Notes under the pieces: model-generated
The model's database searches: none
What the model was told of the DNA's origin: nothing
What the model saw: only the letters and a program-made list of their open reading frames with translations
DNA from: Pannonibacter phragmitetus DSM 14782
GTDB lineage: Bacteria; Pseudomonadota; Alphaproteobacteria; Rhizobiales; Stappiaceae
Assembly: GCF_000382365.1 (NCBI RefSeq)
Contig: NZ_KB908222.1
Span: 122,222-186,221 of the forward strand
DNA length: 64,000 bases
Direction: 5' to 3'
In this document: piece after piece, positions 56,490 through 64,000 of the stretch
Layout: every line of letters starts with the position of its first letter
Numbering within the stretch: the first letter of the stretch is position 1
Program-made: the position numbers and the translations under genes

Positions 56490-56524
56490 AAAAAACCCCC
56501 GGACCAGACTGGCCGGGGGTTTTT
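56490..56524 (+). terminator. Intrinsic terminator of rpmE
   Basis: Perfect 12-bp stem AAAAACCCCCGG/CCGGGGGTTTTT (56491-56502 with 56513-56524), with the T-run in the right arm. Works in both directions. Confidence 0.92.
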
Positions 56525-56658
56525 CGTGTTTTCTGATTTTGTGTTTCTGCGGGTTCCGCTTCAGCCGTTTGGCGCTTCGGCCCCGCCTGGCAGCTGGCGG
56601 AAGCCCCGCCAGCTCATGCTTCCTGTCATGTCACAGTTGCTTCAGGTCAGACCAGACC

Positions 56659-56838
56659 TCAGTGCATCGTGGCTTTCGACTGGATTTTAAAGATCTCTTC
56701 CTTGAGCTTGAGCTTCTTGCGCTTCATCTCGGCCAGTTCGAGCGTATCGACACTCGGGTGACGCAGGGCCGTTTCGATCTCTTCGTCGAGGGCTGCGTGG
56801 CGGCGCTCCAGTTCTGCAAGATGCGACTGCATTGACAT
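56659..56838 (-). CDS. YdcH-family (DUF465) small protein
   Basis: A 59-residue protein, read by hand: MSMQSHLAELERRHAALDEE, then IETALRHPSVDTLELAEMKR, a Lys-rich KKLKLKEEI motif and a short tail. This is the DUF465/YdcH helical hairpin. AAGGAGC lies upstream of the ATG at 56838. The function is unknown. A second family member lies divergently at 57216. Confidence 0.85.
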   Translation of the reverse strand: MSMQSHLAELERRHAALDEEIETALRHPSVDTLELAEMKRKKLKLKEEIFKIQSKATMH

Positions 56839-57215
56839 GGATAGTGCTCCTTGTCCTGTTGGCTCAGACAGACAGATGTTGCCACATGTTTTGCCGGCTT
56901 GTCGAATGCATTTCGCGGGACCCGCTCTGCATCTGGCGCATAGTGCAGTGCAAAATAAAAACTACACTTACGTAAGAATTAAAATCGCATGAATAATAGA
57001 GCCATTCTATTCTACCGCGCCGCACCATGAAACCGGAATTTATCCACGCCCACAATGTGTTGGGGCAATCCGGTGCAAATTTGGCTCGCAGAAACGCAGG
57101 CAGCGGTGTACGGTTTCTCCACCGCGATTGGAGTTGCAAGGCGCGACGGGCCGGGGAGCACTTGTGCCAGGATCAGAGCACTTGAGCCCGGCGTGTATTG
57201 TGTCTGGGGAGAGCG
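56839..57215. other. Divergent promoter region between two YdcH-like genes
   Basis: 377 bases, AT-rich at about 56950-57015, with a 10-bp palindrome CTTACGTAAG at 56967-56976. No gene was seen in it. Confidence 0.5.
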
Positions 57216-57422
57216 ATGCCGGAAGCTAATGAACAGGCCGTGCGAGTTGAGCTGGCGCAGCTGCGCCAGGAGCACCGTGACCTTGATACCGCCATTCAGG
57301 CCCTTGCCGGCACCGGCAGCGCAGATGCCCTGCAGCTGCAGCGCCTGAAAAAGAAGAAACTGATGATCCGCGACCGGATCGCCATTCTGGAAGACCAGCT
57401 TTTCCCGGACATCATTGCCTGA
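57216..57422 (+). CDS. YdcH-family (DUF465) small protein, second copy
   Basis: A 68-residue protein with VELAQLRQEHRDLDTAIQAL and the diagnostic LKKKKLMIRDRIAILEDQLF, a helical hairpin of the DUF465 type. A good RBS (GGGGAGAG) precedes the ATG at 57216. It lies upstream of purE, divergent from the other copy. The function is unknown. Confidence 0.85.
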   Translation: MPEANEQAVRVELAQLRQEHRDLDTAIQALAGTGSADALQLQRLKKKKLMIRDRIAILEDQLFPDIIA

Positions 57423-57500
57423 TCCTCAGGGGCTGAAAAATGCCGGATCGCAGGCCCTTGCGGTCTTGCGCCACGCCTTGCCGTGCCTATAATCCGCGCC

Positions 57501-57542
57501 TTCTCAAGGCTTGATGCGCCAGCATCTCAGAGGCTTGGCATA
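57501..57542 (+). repeat. Dispersed stem-loop repeat, copy B (partial)
   Basis: TTCTCAAGGCTTGATGCGCC, then AGCATCTCAGAGGCTTGGCA. It retains the right half of the element and abuts the purE ribosome-binding site. Confidence 0.7.
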
Positions 57543-57552
57543 AGGAGACAGC

Positions 57553-58050
57553 ATGGCAAACGGGCCCGCACCGGTCGCAATCATCATGGGCAGCCAGTCC
57601 GACTGGCCGACCATGAAACACGCCGCAGATACGCTTGACCGTCTGGGGGTCGCCTATGAGGCCCGCATCGTCTCCGCCCACCGCACGCCCGAGCGCATGT
57701 TCGACTTCGCCAAGGCCGCACGCGGAAACGGGGTCAAGGTCATCATCGCAGGTGCCGGCGGGGCCGCCCATCTGCCCGGCATGACCGCCGCCCTCACACC
57801 GCTGCCGGTGTTCGGCGTGCCGATCGAATCGCGCACCCTGAAAGGCGAAGACAGCCTCCTGTCCATCGTGCAGATGCCGGCCGGCATTCCCGTCGGCACG
57901 CTGGCCATCGGCCGCGCCGGTGCCGTCAACGCCGCCCTGCTCGCCGCTTCCGTTCTGGCGCTAACCGATGAAGGTCTGGCTGACCGGCTCGACGGCTACC
58001 GCGCCGAGCAGACGGCTTCCGTTGCCGATTTCCCGAGCGACGAGGCCTGA
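57553..58050 (+). CDS. purE: N5-carboxyaminoimidazole ribonucleotide mutase
   Basis: Class I PurE, moving the carboxyl group from N5-CAIR to C4 in purine synthesis. The 165-residue protein has [20 protein letters not shown] and [12 protein letters not shown] motifs. AAGGAG lies upstream. It is followed six bases later by purK, as expected for the two-step PurK/PurE pathway. Confidence 0.97.
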   Translation: MANGPAPVAIIMGSQSDWPTMKHAADTLDRLGVAYEARIVSAHRTPERMFDFAKAARGNGVKVIIAGAGGAAHLPGMTAALTPLPVFGVPIESRTLKGEDSLLSIVQMPAGIPVGTLAIGRAGAVNAALLAASVLALTDEGLADRLDGYRAEQTASVADFPSDEA

Positions 58051-58056
58051 TCCCGG

Positions 58057-59166
58057 ATGAGCCAGTTTCCTGACGACGGCCGTATTCTCAAGCCCGGCAG
58101 CACCATCGGCATTCTCGGCGGCGGCCAGCTGGGCCGCATGCTCGCCCTTGCCGGTGCCAGCCTTGGCCTGAAGAGCCATATCTATTGCCCGGAAGCCGGA
58201 AGCCCCGCCTTCGAGGTCGCGGCAACGCACACGCAGGCCGCTTATGAGGATCCCGCCGCGCTTGAGGCCTTTGCCCGCAGCGTCGATGTGGTGACCTACG
58301 AATTCGAGAATGTGCCCGGCCCGACGGCGGCGCATCTTGCCTCCTTCGTGCCCGTCCGCCCCGGCCCGCGCGCCCTTGCCGTGTCGCAGGACCGGCTGAG
58401 CGAGAAGGACTTTCTCTCCGGCGCAGGCATTGCCCTTGCCGGCTATGCCGCCATTGACAGCCTTGCAGATCTGAACGCCGCGCTTGACCGCTTCGGCGGC
58501 CAGGGCGTCCTGAAGACCCGCCGCTTCGGTTATGACGGCAAGGGCCAGGCGATGATCCGTGACCGCGCCACGGCGGCCGAAGCGCTGGCAAAGCTCGGCG
58601 GCAAGGATCTGGTGCTGGAACAGCTCATCCCCTTCACACGTGAAGTCTCTGTCGTCGCCGCACGCGGCATCAACGGGGATATTGCGTGCTACGACATCAC
58701 CGAGAACCACCACGAGCATCACATCCTCAAGACCTCCACCGTTCCGGCCAATGTCACGGCCGCCACGGCGGCAAAGGCCTTGGAGATTGCCCGGCGCGTG
58801 GTCGATAGTCTGGGCTATGTGGGCGTGACGGGTGTGGAGATGTTCGTCACAGGCTCCGGTGCGGACGAGGACCTTCTGGTCAATGAGATTGCCCCGCGCG
58901 TGCACAACTCCGGCCACTGGACGCAGGACGCCTGCCTCGTGTCCCAGTTCGAGCAGCACATGCGCGCCGTTGCAGGCTGGCCGCTGGGCAATCCGGCGCG
59001 CCACAGTGATGTGGTGATGGAAAACCTGATCGGCGCCGATGCCGAAGGCTGGGCCGCTGTCCTTGCCGAGCCCGGCGCAAGGCTGCATCTCTACGGCAAG
59101 GCCGAAATCCGGCAGGGGCGCAAGATGGGCCACGTCAACCGCATCCGCCCGAAGGCAGGCGGCTGA
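58057..59166 (+). CDS. purK: N5-carboxyaminoimidazole ribonucleotide synthase
   Basis: ATP-grasp enzyme that makes N5-CAIR from AIR, bicarbonate and ATP. The 369 residues have GILGGGQLGRMLA, VLKTRRFGYDGKGQ, ELSVVAARG-like grasp strands and NEIAPRVHNSGHWT. Tight spacing with purE indicates an operon ending in a strong terminator. Confidence 0.97.
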   Translation: MSQFPDDGRILKPGSTIGILGGGQLGRMLALAGASLGLKSHIYCPEAGSPAFEVAATHTQAAYEDPAALEAFARSVDVVTYEFENVPGPTAAHLASFVPVRPGPRALAVSQDRLSEKDFLSGAGIALAGYAAIDSLADLNAALDRFGGQGVLKTRRFGYDGKGQAMIRDRATAAEALAKLGGKDLVLEQLIPFTREVSVVAARGINGDIACYDITENHHEHHILKTSTVPANVTAATAAKALEIARRVVDSLGYVGVTGVEMFVTGSGADEDLLVNEIAPRVHNSGHWTQDACLVSQFEQHMRAVAGWPLGNPARHSDVVMENLIGADAEGWAAVLAEPGARLHLYGKAEIRQGRKMGHVNRIRPKAGG

Positions 59167-59188
59167 CATCCGGGTGGCGTCATGAAGT

Positions 59189-59225
59189 CAAAAGGCCCGG
59201 TGGACATGCTCCGCCGGGCCTTTTT
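59189..59225 (+). terminator. Intrinsic terminator of purEK, probably bidirectional
   Basis: Stem AAAAGGCCCGG/CCGGGCCTTTT (59190-59200 with 59214-59224), then a further T. It also serves the convergent MATE gene. Confidence 0.9.
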
Positions 59226-59247
59226 CTGTGTCTTCAGACCTGCCTGA

Positions 59248-60648
59248 TCAGCCGCCGGGCACCAGTCCCAGCCGCTCGCGCTGGGAGAAGCGCCAGATGG
59301 CGAGGACGGACGTGAAGGCCAGCCCAACCGCCAACCCCCACCAGATGCCAACGCCCCCCAGCCCAATGACGAAGGCCAGCACGTAAGCGGTGGTCATGCC
59401 GACGGCGATATACCCGGCCAGCGCCAGCAAGAAGGGCACCATCGTGTCCCCCAGCCCGCGCAGAATGCTGCCAGCCGCCACCTGCGCCCCATCGGCCAGC
59501 TGGAAGATGGCCGCCACACCGAGAAGCACCGCAGCCAGCTCCAGCACCGGCGGGGTATCTGGCAGGTTCTCATCCAGGAACAGGCCCACCAGAAACTCCG
59601 GAATGGTCCAGAAGGTGATGGCTGCACAGCCCATGGAAACGAGCGCAAGGCCGAGCGTGACCCAGCCGGCCCGGGCAACCGCTGACCGGTCCCGCTGACC
59701 GGCAGCGATGCCGATGCGGCTCATGCCCGCCTGGCTGATGCCCATCGGGATCATGAAGGTGATGGCTGCCAGTTGCAGCGCAATGCCATGCGCCGCAAGC
59801 GGGATCGTGCCAAGCCAGCCCATCATCAGGGTCGATCCAGAGAACAGGAGCCCCTCGGCCACGATGGTCGCACCAATCGGGCTTCCCAGCTTGATGATTG
59901 TGAAGAAGTCAGCCCAGTCGGGCCGCCAGATCCGGCCGAAAATGGCAAAGCGGCGCAAGCGGCGGTGCCGCGTGACATAAACCGCCAGCAGCAGGAAGCC
60001 GAAGCTGGACGTCAGGACCGACGCAATGGCCGCACCGACAAGCTCCAGCCTCGGGAAACCGAAATTGCCGAAAATGAGCAGATAGTTGAAACCGCCATTG
60101 AGGAAGGCGGACAGCACCGTCACCCACAGCACCATCTGCGTCAGGCCGGTGACCGTCAGGAAGGAGCGCAGGGCCATCACGGCCAGCGCCGGGAACAGCG
60201 ACCACTGCATCACCCGGACATAGGCCCCGGCGGCGGCAGACACCTCCGGCTCCTGCCCCAGAACCAAAAGGATATCCTCGCTGAACCACAGAAGCAGCCA
60301 CACCGGCACACAGTAGCAGGCGACGATCCACAGCCCCATGCGCACGGAGCGGCGCATGGCGCGCGCATCCTTGCGCCCGCGTGCGGCGGCTGCCAGCGGC
60401 ACGATGGCCTGACAGACGCCCATGCCGAACAGCCAGAACAGGATGTAGACATTCTGCGCCAGCACCACCGCGCCCAGCTCGACGGCACCCAGCCAGCCCA
60501 CCATGATCACGTCAGTGGTGTTGATCGCCATCTGTGCCAGCTGGGCACCCGCCAGCGGCAGGCCCAGCACGAGTGTCGGGCGGATATCACTGAGCCAGAG
60601 GCTCTTCGCCGGAAGAGCGGCAGAGGTGTTCGGGGGTGAGGTCTGCAT
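59248..60648 (-). CDS. MATE-family efflux transporter
   Basis: A 466-residue inner-membrane antiporter of the multidrug and toxin extrusion family (NorM/DinF-type), with about twelve helices in two halves. LVLGLPLAGAQLAQMAINTT, VMVGWLGAVELGA and a second-half GISQAGMSRIGIAAGQRD match the family. The RBS is weak. A roughly 400-base upstream region separates it from rpsU. The substrate is unknown. Confidence 0.9.
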   Translation of the reverse strand: MQTSPPNTSAALPAKSLWLSDIRPTLVLGLPLAGAQLAQMAINTTDVIMVGWLGAVELGAVVLAQNVYILFWLFGMGVCQAIVPLAAAARGRKDARAMRRSVRMGLWIVACYCVPVWLLLWFSEDILLVLGQEPEVSAAAGAYVRVMQWSLFPALAVMALRSFLTVTGLTQMVLWVTVLSAFLNGGFNYLLIFGNFGFPRLELVGAAIASVLTSSFGFLLLAVYVTRHRRLRRFAIFGRIWRPDWADFFTIIKLGSPIGATIVAEGLLFSGSTLMMGWLGTIPLAAHGIALQLAAITFMIPMGISQAGMSRIGIAAGQRDRSAVARAGWVTLGLALVSMGCAAITFWTIPEFLVGLFLDENLPDTPPVLELAAVLLGVAAIFQLADGAQVAAGSILRGLGDTMVPFLLALAGYIAVGMTTAYVLAFVIGLGGVGIWWGLAVGLAFTSVLAIWRFSQRERLGLVPGG

Positions 60649-61044
60649 GACAGGCTCCGGAAAGCGCGGCAGGCACGTCTCCCGTCAGATCATTGGCATG
60701 CGGGGGCGGCGCGATGAAGGGACTCCCCACCGGCATGAGAGGGCATGCCTGTTTGATGGGCAGAAAGACGTAGACCCTTTGGCATCCCCTGTCCACCCGC
60801 AATCCAGCCACACCCGGAATGCAACCAGCTCTGTGGCAGGGGGAGCAGTCCGGCTCCCGCGCAAGTGCTGATCGCAAGCAGAGTGGACATTGCGGCCAAA
60901 TTCTGATAACACGCGCGCCAGTGAGCGGTGGTGGCTGCGAGAACAGGCCTTTCAGGCCGGGGCGCGCCACTGGCCTTGCTTTCTAAACATCATGTCTACA
61001 GCACCCCTGCCTCCGGCGGGATGCGGAACGATAGGGTCAGACGC
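60649..61044. other. Divergent intergenic region, MATE and rpsU
   Basis: 396 bases. A 69-residue minus-strand frame (60690-60899) and a plus-strand one exist but show no family resemblance or good RBS. The promoter of rpsU should lie here. Nothing else was recognised. Confidence 0.4.
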
Positions 61045-61269
61045 GTGCAGGTTCTGGTTCGCGACAACAATGTTGATCAGGCGCTTCGTGCGCTGAAGAA
61101 AAAGTTGCAGCGTGAAGGCGTATTCCGCGAAATGAAGCTTCGCGGCCACTACGAGAAGCCTTCCGTAAAGAAGGCGCGCGAGAAGGCCGAGGCTGTGCGC
61201 CGCGCCCGCAAGCTTGCGCGCAAGCGTGCCCAGCGCGAGGGCCTTGTGCCCGGCCGCGCCACGCACTGA
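61045..61269 (+). CDS. rpsU: Ribosomal protein S21
   Basis: A 74-residue small-subunit protein: [20 protein letters not shown], then an Arg/Lys-rich C terminus with [19 protein letters not shown]. The start is GTG at 61045, because the family begins M-QVLVRDN; upstream in-frame residues are unlike S21. A terminator follows. Confidence 0.94.
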   Translation: MQVLVRDNNVDQALRALKKKLQREGVFREMKLRGHYEKPSVKKAREKAEAVRRARKLARKRAQREGLVPGRATH

Positions 61270-61331
61270 GAGCTGGTGAGACACCGGCCAGGCGTGCTGC
61301 GCCTTTCCAGGGCACAGCTCTAACATTTTGG

Positions 61332-61363
61332 AAAAGACCGGCTGGTTCTCCGGCCGGTCTTTT
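61332..61363 (+). terminator. Intrinsic terminator of rpsU
   Basis: Stem AAAAGACCGGC/GCCGGTCTTTT (61332-61342 with 61353-61363), followed by CG. Good in both directions. Confidence 0.85.
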
Positions 61364-61475
61364 CGTGTTTGCGCAAGTCCGTGAGAACCTTACGGCAGAT
61401 GCGCAACACTGGCATTGTCAAAGCGCATGAGAGACGGCAGGGTGAAGCCTCCATGAGGCCTCTGCATCAGGACGG

Positions 61476-62336
61476 ATGATTCGGATGGGCGTTTTTGCAG
61501 GCATTCTTCCCCGCACGCGGCTGGCGGGCACCCTTGCGGTCTGCCTTGTTCTGGCGGCGTGCCAGACCTCGGACATCTATTCCAATGTGCCGATCGACCG
61601 GGCGGCAGGGTCCAGCGCCAACATCGACTCCTTAAGTGCGGTGATCCAGTCCAACCCGCGTGACGCCAGCGCCTACAACACGCGCGGCATTGCCTATGGC
61701 CAGGCCGGCCGTCTCGACAAGGCGATGGAAGACTTCAACGCCGCGCTGAAACTGGACCCCAATTCCTATCAGGCATTCGCCAACCGGGCGCTGGTGGAAC
61801 GGCGCAGGGGCAACATGCCCAACGCCATTGCCGATTACGACCGGGCATTGCGCATCAACCCGGCCTATGACACCGCCCTGATCGGGCGCGGCAACACCTA
61901 CCGTCTGATGGGCCGCTACAACGAGGCCCTGCGCGATTTTGACGAGGCGATCCGCCGCAATTCCTATGACGCCCGGGCCTTCCACAACCGGGGCCTGATC
62001 TATCAGGCGCAGGGCCAGCACACCTTCGCCATCGAGGACTTCTCGACCGCGATCGTGCTGAACCCCAAGGCGGAAGAACCCTATACCGCGCGCGGCATTT
62101 CCTATCTGAAGATCAACGATCCGGCAGCTGCCCTTGCGGATCTTTCGGAGGCGGTCAACCTCGACAAGAACTCCGCCATGGCCTGGGCCGGACGCGGAGT
62201 GGCGCTGGAAATGCAGGGCAAGTTCACCGACGCCGTGCGCAGCTACAACCGCGCCCTCGGCCTCGACAGCAACAACGATCTTGCCCGCGAAGGCCTGGGC
62301 CGCGCCCAGCGCGCCCAGCAGACAGCCTCCCGCTAA
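61476..62336 (+). CDS. TPR-repeat lipoprotein
   Basis: A 286-residue lipoprotein: signal peptide with lipobox LAAC near residue 29, then about six tetratricopeptide repeats (AYNTRGIAYGQAGRLDKAME and similar) to the C terminus. NlpI-like lipoproteins of this shape tether partners in the periplasm; no direct assignment. The start may be ATG at 61476 or 61485. It is convergent with the pseudouridine synthase. Confidence 0.85.
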   Translation: MIRMGVFAGILPRTRLAGTLAVCLVLAACQTSDIYSNVPIDRAAGSSANIDSLSAVIQSNPRDASAYNTRGIAYGQAGRLDKAMEDFNAALKLDPNSYQAFANRALVERRRGNMPNAIADYDRALRINPAYDTALIGRGNTYRLMGRYNEALRDFDEAIRRNSYDARAFHNRGLIYQAQGQHTFAIEDFSTAIVLNPKAEEPYTARGISYLKINDPAAALADLSEAVNLDKNSAMAWAGRGVALEMQGKFTDAVRSYNRALGLDSNNDLAREGLGRAQRAQQTASR

Positions 62337-62345
62337 CTCCGCCCC

Positions 62346-63014
62346 TCAGAACGGCGCGGGCGCCTCGAAACGAAGGCGTTCGCCCGTGACCGGATGCGTG
62401 AACTCCAGCATCTGCGCGTGCAGCGCCAGACGCGGGGAAGCCTTGCGAGCCGCCTCATGGGCATAAAGGCTGTCGCCAATGATGGGGTGGCCGAGGCTGA
62501 GCATATGCACCCGCAACTGGTGCGACCGGCCCGTGATGGGCGTCAGCAGCATGCGGGTAAAATCCCCCTCAATGCCCCCATTGCGCCACTGGGTCACCGA
62601 AGGACGGCCCTCCTCGAAACAAATCTTCTGCTTCGGCCGGTTCGGCCAGTCGACGATGAGCGGCAGGTTCACTTCCCCCGCCGCAGCTTCAACGTGGCCA
62701 TAGACCAGTGCCACATAGGCCTTGTCCGTCTCCCGCCTCTCGAACTGCATCGAAAGCTGCCGGTGCGCCTCCGCGTTCAGGCCCATGACCATGATGCCTG
62801 AGGTATCGAGATCGAGCCGGTGGACGATACGTGCACCGCGCACCATCCGCGACACGCGGGTGGCAAGGCTGTCATCGCGCCCCTCACCCTTGCCCGTGAC
62901 ACTCAAAAGCCCGTGCGGCTTGACCACGACAAGCACGTCCCGGTCCTGAAACAGGATCTGCAGGGGGCCTTGCGGCGGCGTGTAATCAAAGGGAAGCGGC
63001 TGGCTCTGGTCCAT
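62346..63014 (-). CDS. RluA-family pseudouridine synthase
   Basis: A 222-residue enzyme isomerising uridine to pseudouridine in rRNA or tRNA. The catalytic motif HRLDLDTSGIMV carries the active Asp, followed by KAYVALVYG and GRSHQLRVHM. It lacks an S4 domain, like RluA, and is somewhat short. The start at ATG 63014 is chosen, but upstream ATGs (to about 63041) are possible as the RBS is poor. The target is undetermined. Confidence 0.9.
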   Translation of the reverse strand: MDQSQPLPFDYTPPQGPLQILFQDRDVLVVVKPHGLLSVTGKGEGRDDSLATRVSRMVRGARIVHRLDLDTSGIMVMGLNAEAHRQLSMQFERRETDKAYVALVYGHVEAAAGEVNLPLIVDWPNRPKQKICFEEGRPSVTQWRNGGIEGDFTRMLLTPITGRSHQLRVHMLSLGHPIIGDSLYAHEAARKASPRLALHAQMLEFTHPVTGERLRFEAPAPF

Positions 63015-63084
63015 GCCAGAGCGTATGGCGCGGCGCATGCGCATTTGCAAGAAAAAGCCGCGGACAGCGCCACCCGGACATGAC

Positions 63085-63112
63085 AAAGCCCGCAGCACTG
63101 GCTGCGGGCCTT
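63085..63112 (-). terminator. Terminator of the oxidase-subunit gene
   Basis: Stem AAAGCCCGCAG/CTGCGGGCCTT (one G-T-like pairing at the base), followed on the minus strand by TTTGTCATG. It ends just past the RluA start, so it probably serves the 63135 gene. Confidence 0.6.
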
Positions 63113-63134
63113 GCAGTATCCCCGAAGGGATGGA

Positions 63135-63419
63135 TCAGACGGTCAGGATCGCCAGAACGCCGGTCAGGGCGAAGACGGCGGCGGGCGGGATCCAGCCCTT
63201 GTCGCCAAGGGCGAAGCCGATGCCGACGGTCACCAGATTGGCGATCAGCATGATCCAGCCGAGAACCAGCGCAGCCGTGCCGCCAAAGGCAAACATGAGC
63301 AGCGTCACCACGATGGACATCACCGAGATCGTGCCGATCTTCGAGGCGTTGATGAAGCCTTCGTAGGTACGCTCGTGCTCGGCGTAATCCATGGAAGAAG
63401 AAGAAGTGGAGTTGGACAT
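63135..63419 (-). CDS. Small aa3-type cytochrome c oxidase subunit IV
   Basis: A 94-residue membrane protein: Ser-rich N terminus, YAEHERTYEGFI motif, then three hydrophobic segments with SVMSIVVTLLMFAFGG. The EHxxTYxxF motif and length match the alphaproteobacterial aa3-type oxidase subunit IV family, although that family often has only one helix. It is not next to other cox genes. GGGGGAA lies upstream of the ATG at 63419. Confidence 0.75.
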   Translation of the reverse strand: MSNSTSSSSMDYAEHERTYEGFINASKIGTISVMSIVVTLLMFAFGGTAALVLGWIMLIANLVTVGIGFALGDKGWIPPAAVFALTGVLAILTV

Positions 63420-63657
63420 CAGATTCCCCCGGTTCCGGTCATCCTTTTCTGTTTGCATCGCTCTCACGACCGGCGCCGCCAGTCAAGCCCCGAGGTGCAA
63501 AGATGTCAGTTTGGAAGGGGGCGGGGCTTTGCGCAAGAATGGCATTTCCGTTTGATGAGAATAAATTATGGGAATGCAGAACAAGCACAGGGCGGCAGCC
63601 TGAAAGAAAACGAAGCCTATGCGTCCCTCACAGGTCCCGGCCTTGTGCCCATACGCG

Positions 63658-64000
63658 CTAACTTATGAATTTCATTGATTGGTATTTTGGCTTTTTTCTT
63701 GTCGGCTCTCGCAGGTGCCGGTCGATCTTTTGGATGTTTGCACGGATCTGAGCGAGGGTTGGCTGCACGATGATTGTGTTTCGCAGCCACGCGGTCAGTT
63801 TCTTGAGGCGCCGCCACACAGTGGGGCTTGTCAGGCGCCCTTGGCTGAGTGTGGAGAGACCTCGAACTCGCTGGTGAGCGGTTCGAGCAGCAAAGCCATG
63901 ATCAGGTGGGCCAGAACCCAGGGTCTGGCGGACGTTTCACTTGTTCCGGGCGGGGTTTTGAGGCCGATCAGGCTTTTCAGGCGCTTGAAGGCCAGTTCGA
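63658..64000 (-). pseudogene. Frameshifted transposase C-terminal end (IS4-type), cut by window edge
   Basis: From the window edge on the minus strand: ELAFKRLKSLIGLKTPPGTS, then WVLAHLIMALLLEPLTSEFE, ending in a stop at 63831-63833. The next part resumes in another frame (SPTVWRRLKKLTAWLRNTII ... QIRANIQKIDRHLREP) to a stop at 63658-63660. This is the conserved IS4-family C terminus, interrupted by a one-base-type frameshift. The upstream part lies outside the window. Confidence 0.65.

Noticed and set aside
60690..60899. Small minus-strand frame between MATE and rpsU as a secreted protein
   Set aside because: No ribosome-binding site, no conserved motif, and several overlapping frames of equal quality; probably non-coding.
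1..64000. CRISPR arrays, tRNA, rRNA, prophage modules
   Set aside because: No regularly spaced direct repeats, no cloverleaf or rRNA-like segments and no phage structural genes were recognised on reading; a tool search (CRISPR finder, tRNAscan) would be needed to exclude them fully.

Overview
The window looks like chromosome of an alphaproteobacterium of the order Hyphomicrobiales (Rhizobiales), most likely a Stappiaceae-type genome (Pannonibacter/Stappia/Roseibium relatives). The reasons are the GC-rich coding style, the ruvCAB-ybgC-tolQRAB-pal-cpoB-tilS-ftsH-glmM gene order, the zapA / 6S RNA / 5-formyl-THF cyclo-ligase arrangement, a serC leader-RNA motif, and alphaproteobacterial markers (RcdA/DUF1465, DUF1013, DUF1192, DUF4164, small aa3-oxidase subunit IV). 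The genus is an inference. I saw no tRNA, rRNA or CRISPR array.

Layout. 1-5 kb: an EamA exporter, the serine genes serC-serA on the minus strand with a leader RNA, and an outer-membrane beta-barrel protein. 5-21.5 kb: a long minus-strand envelope and recombination block, ruvC-ruvA-ruvB, a chemoreceptor, ybgC-tolQ-tolR-tolA, a second secreted TolA-C-like gene, tolB-pal-cpoB-tilS-ftsH-glmM. 21.7-28.6 kb: an accessory stretch with a giant autotransporter, an AT-rich 0.6-kb intergenic region, a TSUP permease and a MazG-like gene. 28.7-32.1 kb: yebC, ymdB, 5-FCL, 6S RNA, zapA, DUF4164. 32.6-46.4 kb on the plus strand: central carbon genes tkt-gap-(two small unknown genes)-pgk-fba, an AT-rich minus-strand SIR2-like gene, then a ThiE-like gene, a Sel1-repeat protein, efp, suhB and an uncharacterised MotA-like/OmpA-like pair. 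46.4-64 kb: DUF1013, quinone oxidoreductase, DUF1192, a candidate small RNA, rcdA, a second TSUP permease, prpE, an SDR, an ABC exporter, rpmE, two YdcH-like genes, purE-purK, a MATE exporter, rpsU, a TPR lipoprotein, an RluA-type synthase, a cytochrome oxidase subunit and, at the edge, a frameshifted transposase end.

How it fits together. Most of the window is conserved core: envelope integrity (Tol-Pal, FtsH, GlmM), Holliday-junction processing (RuvABC), the lower glycolytic/Calvin-type block, translation (EF-P, L31, S21, TilS) and cell-cycle control (RcdA, ZapA). Accessory DNA appears as discrete inserts: the chemoreceptor between ruvB and ybgC, the autotransporter block between yebC and ruvC, two small genes translationally coupled between gap and pgk, and the AT-rich SIR2-like gene between fba and the ThiE-like gene. 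A dispersed stem-loop repeat family with at least four copies (20.3, 29.6, 46.6 and 57.5 kb) sits only in intergenic DNA. The most interesting items are the candidate small RNA at 49.35-49.47 kb, the SIR2-like gene, the gap-pgk insert, the duplicated TolA C-terminal domain and the MotA-like/OmpA-like pair.
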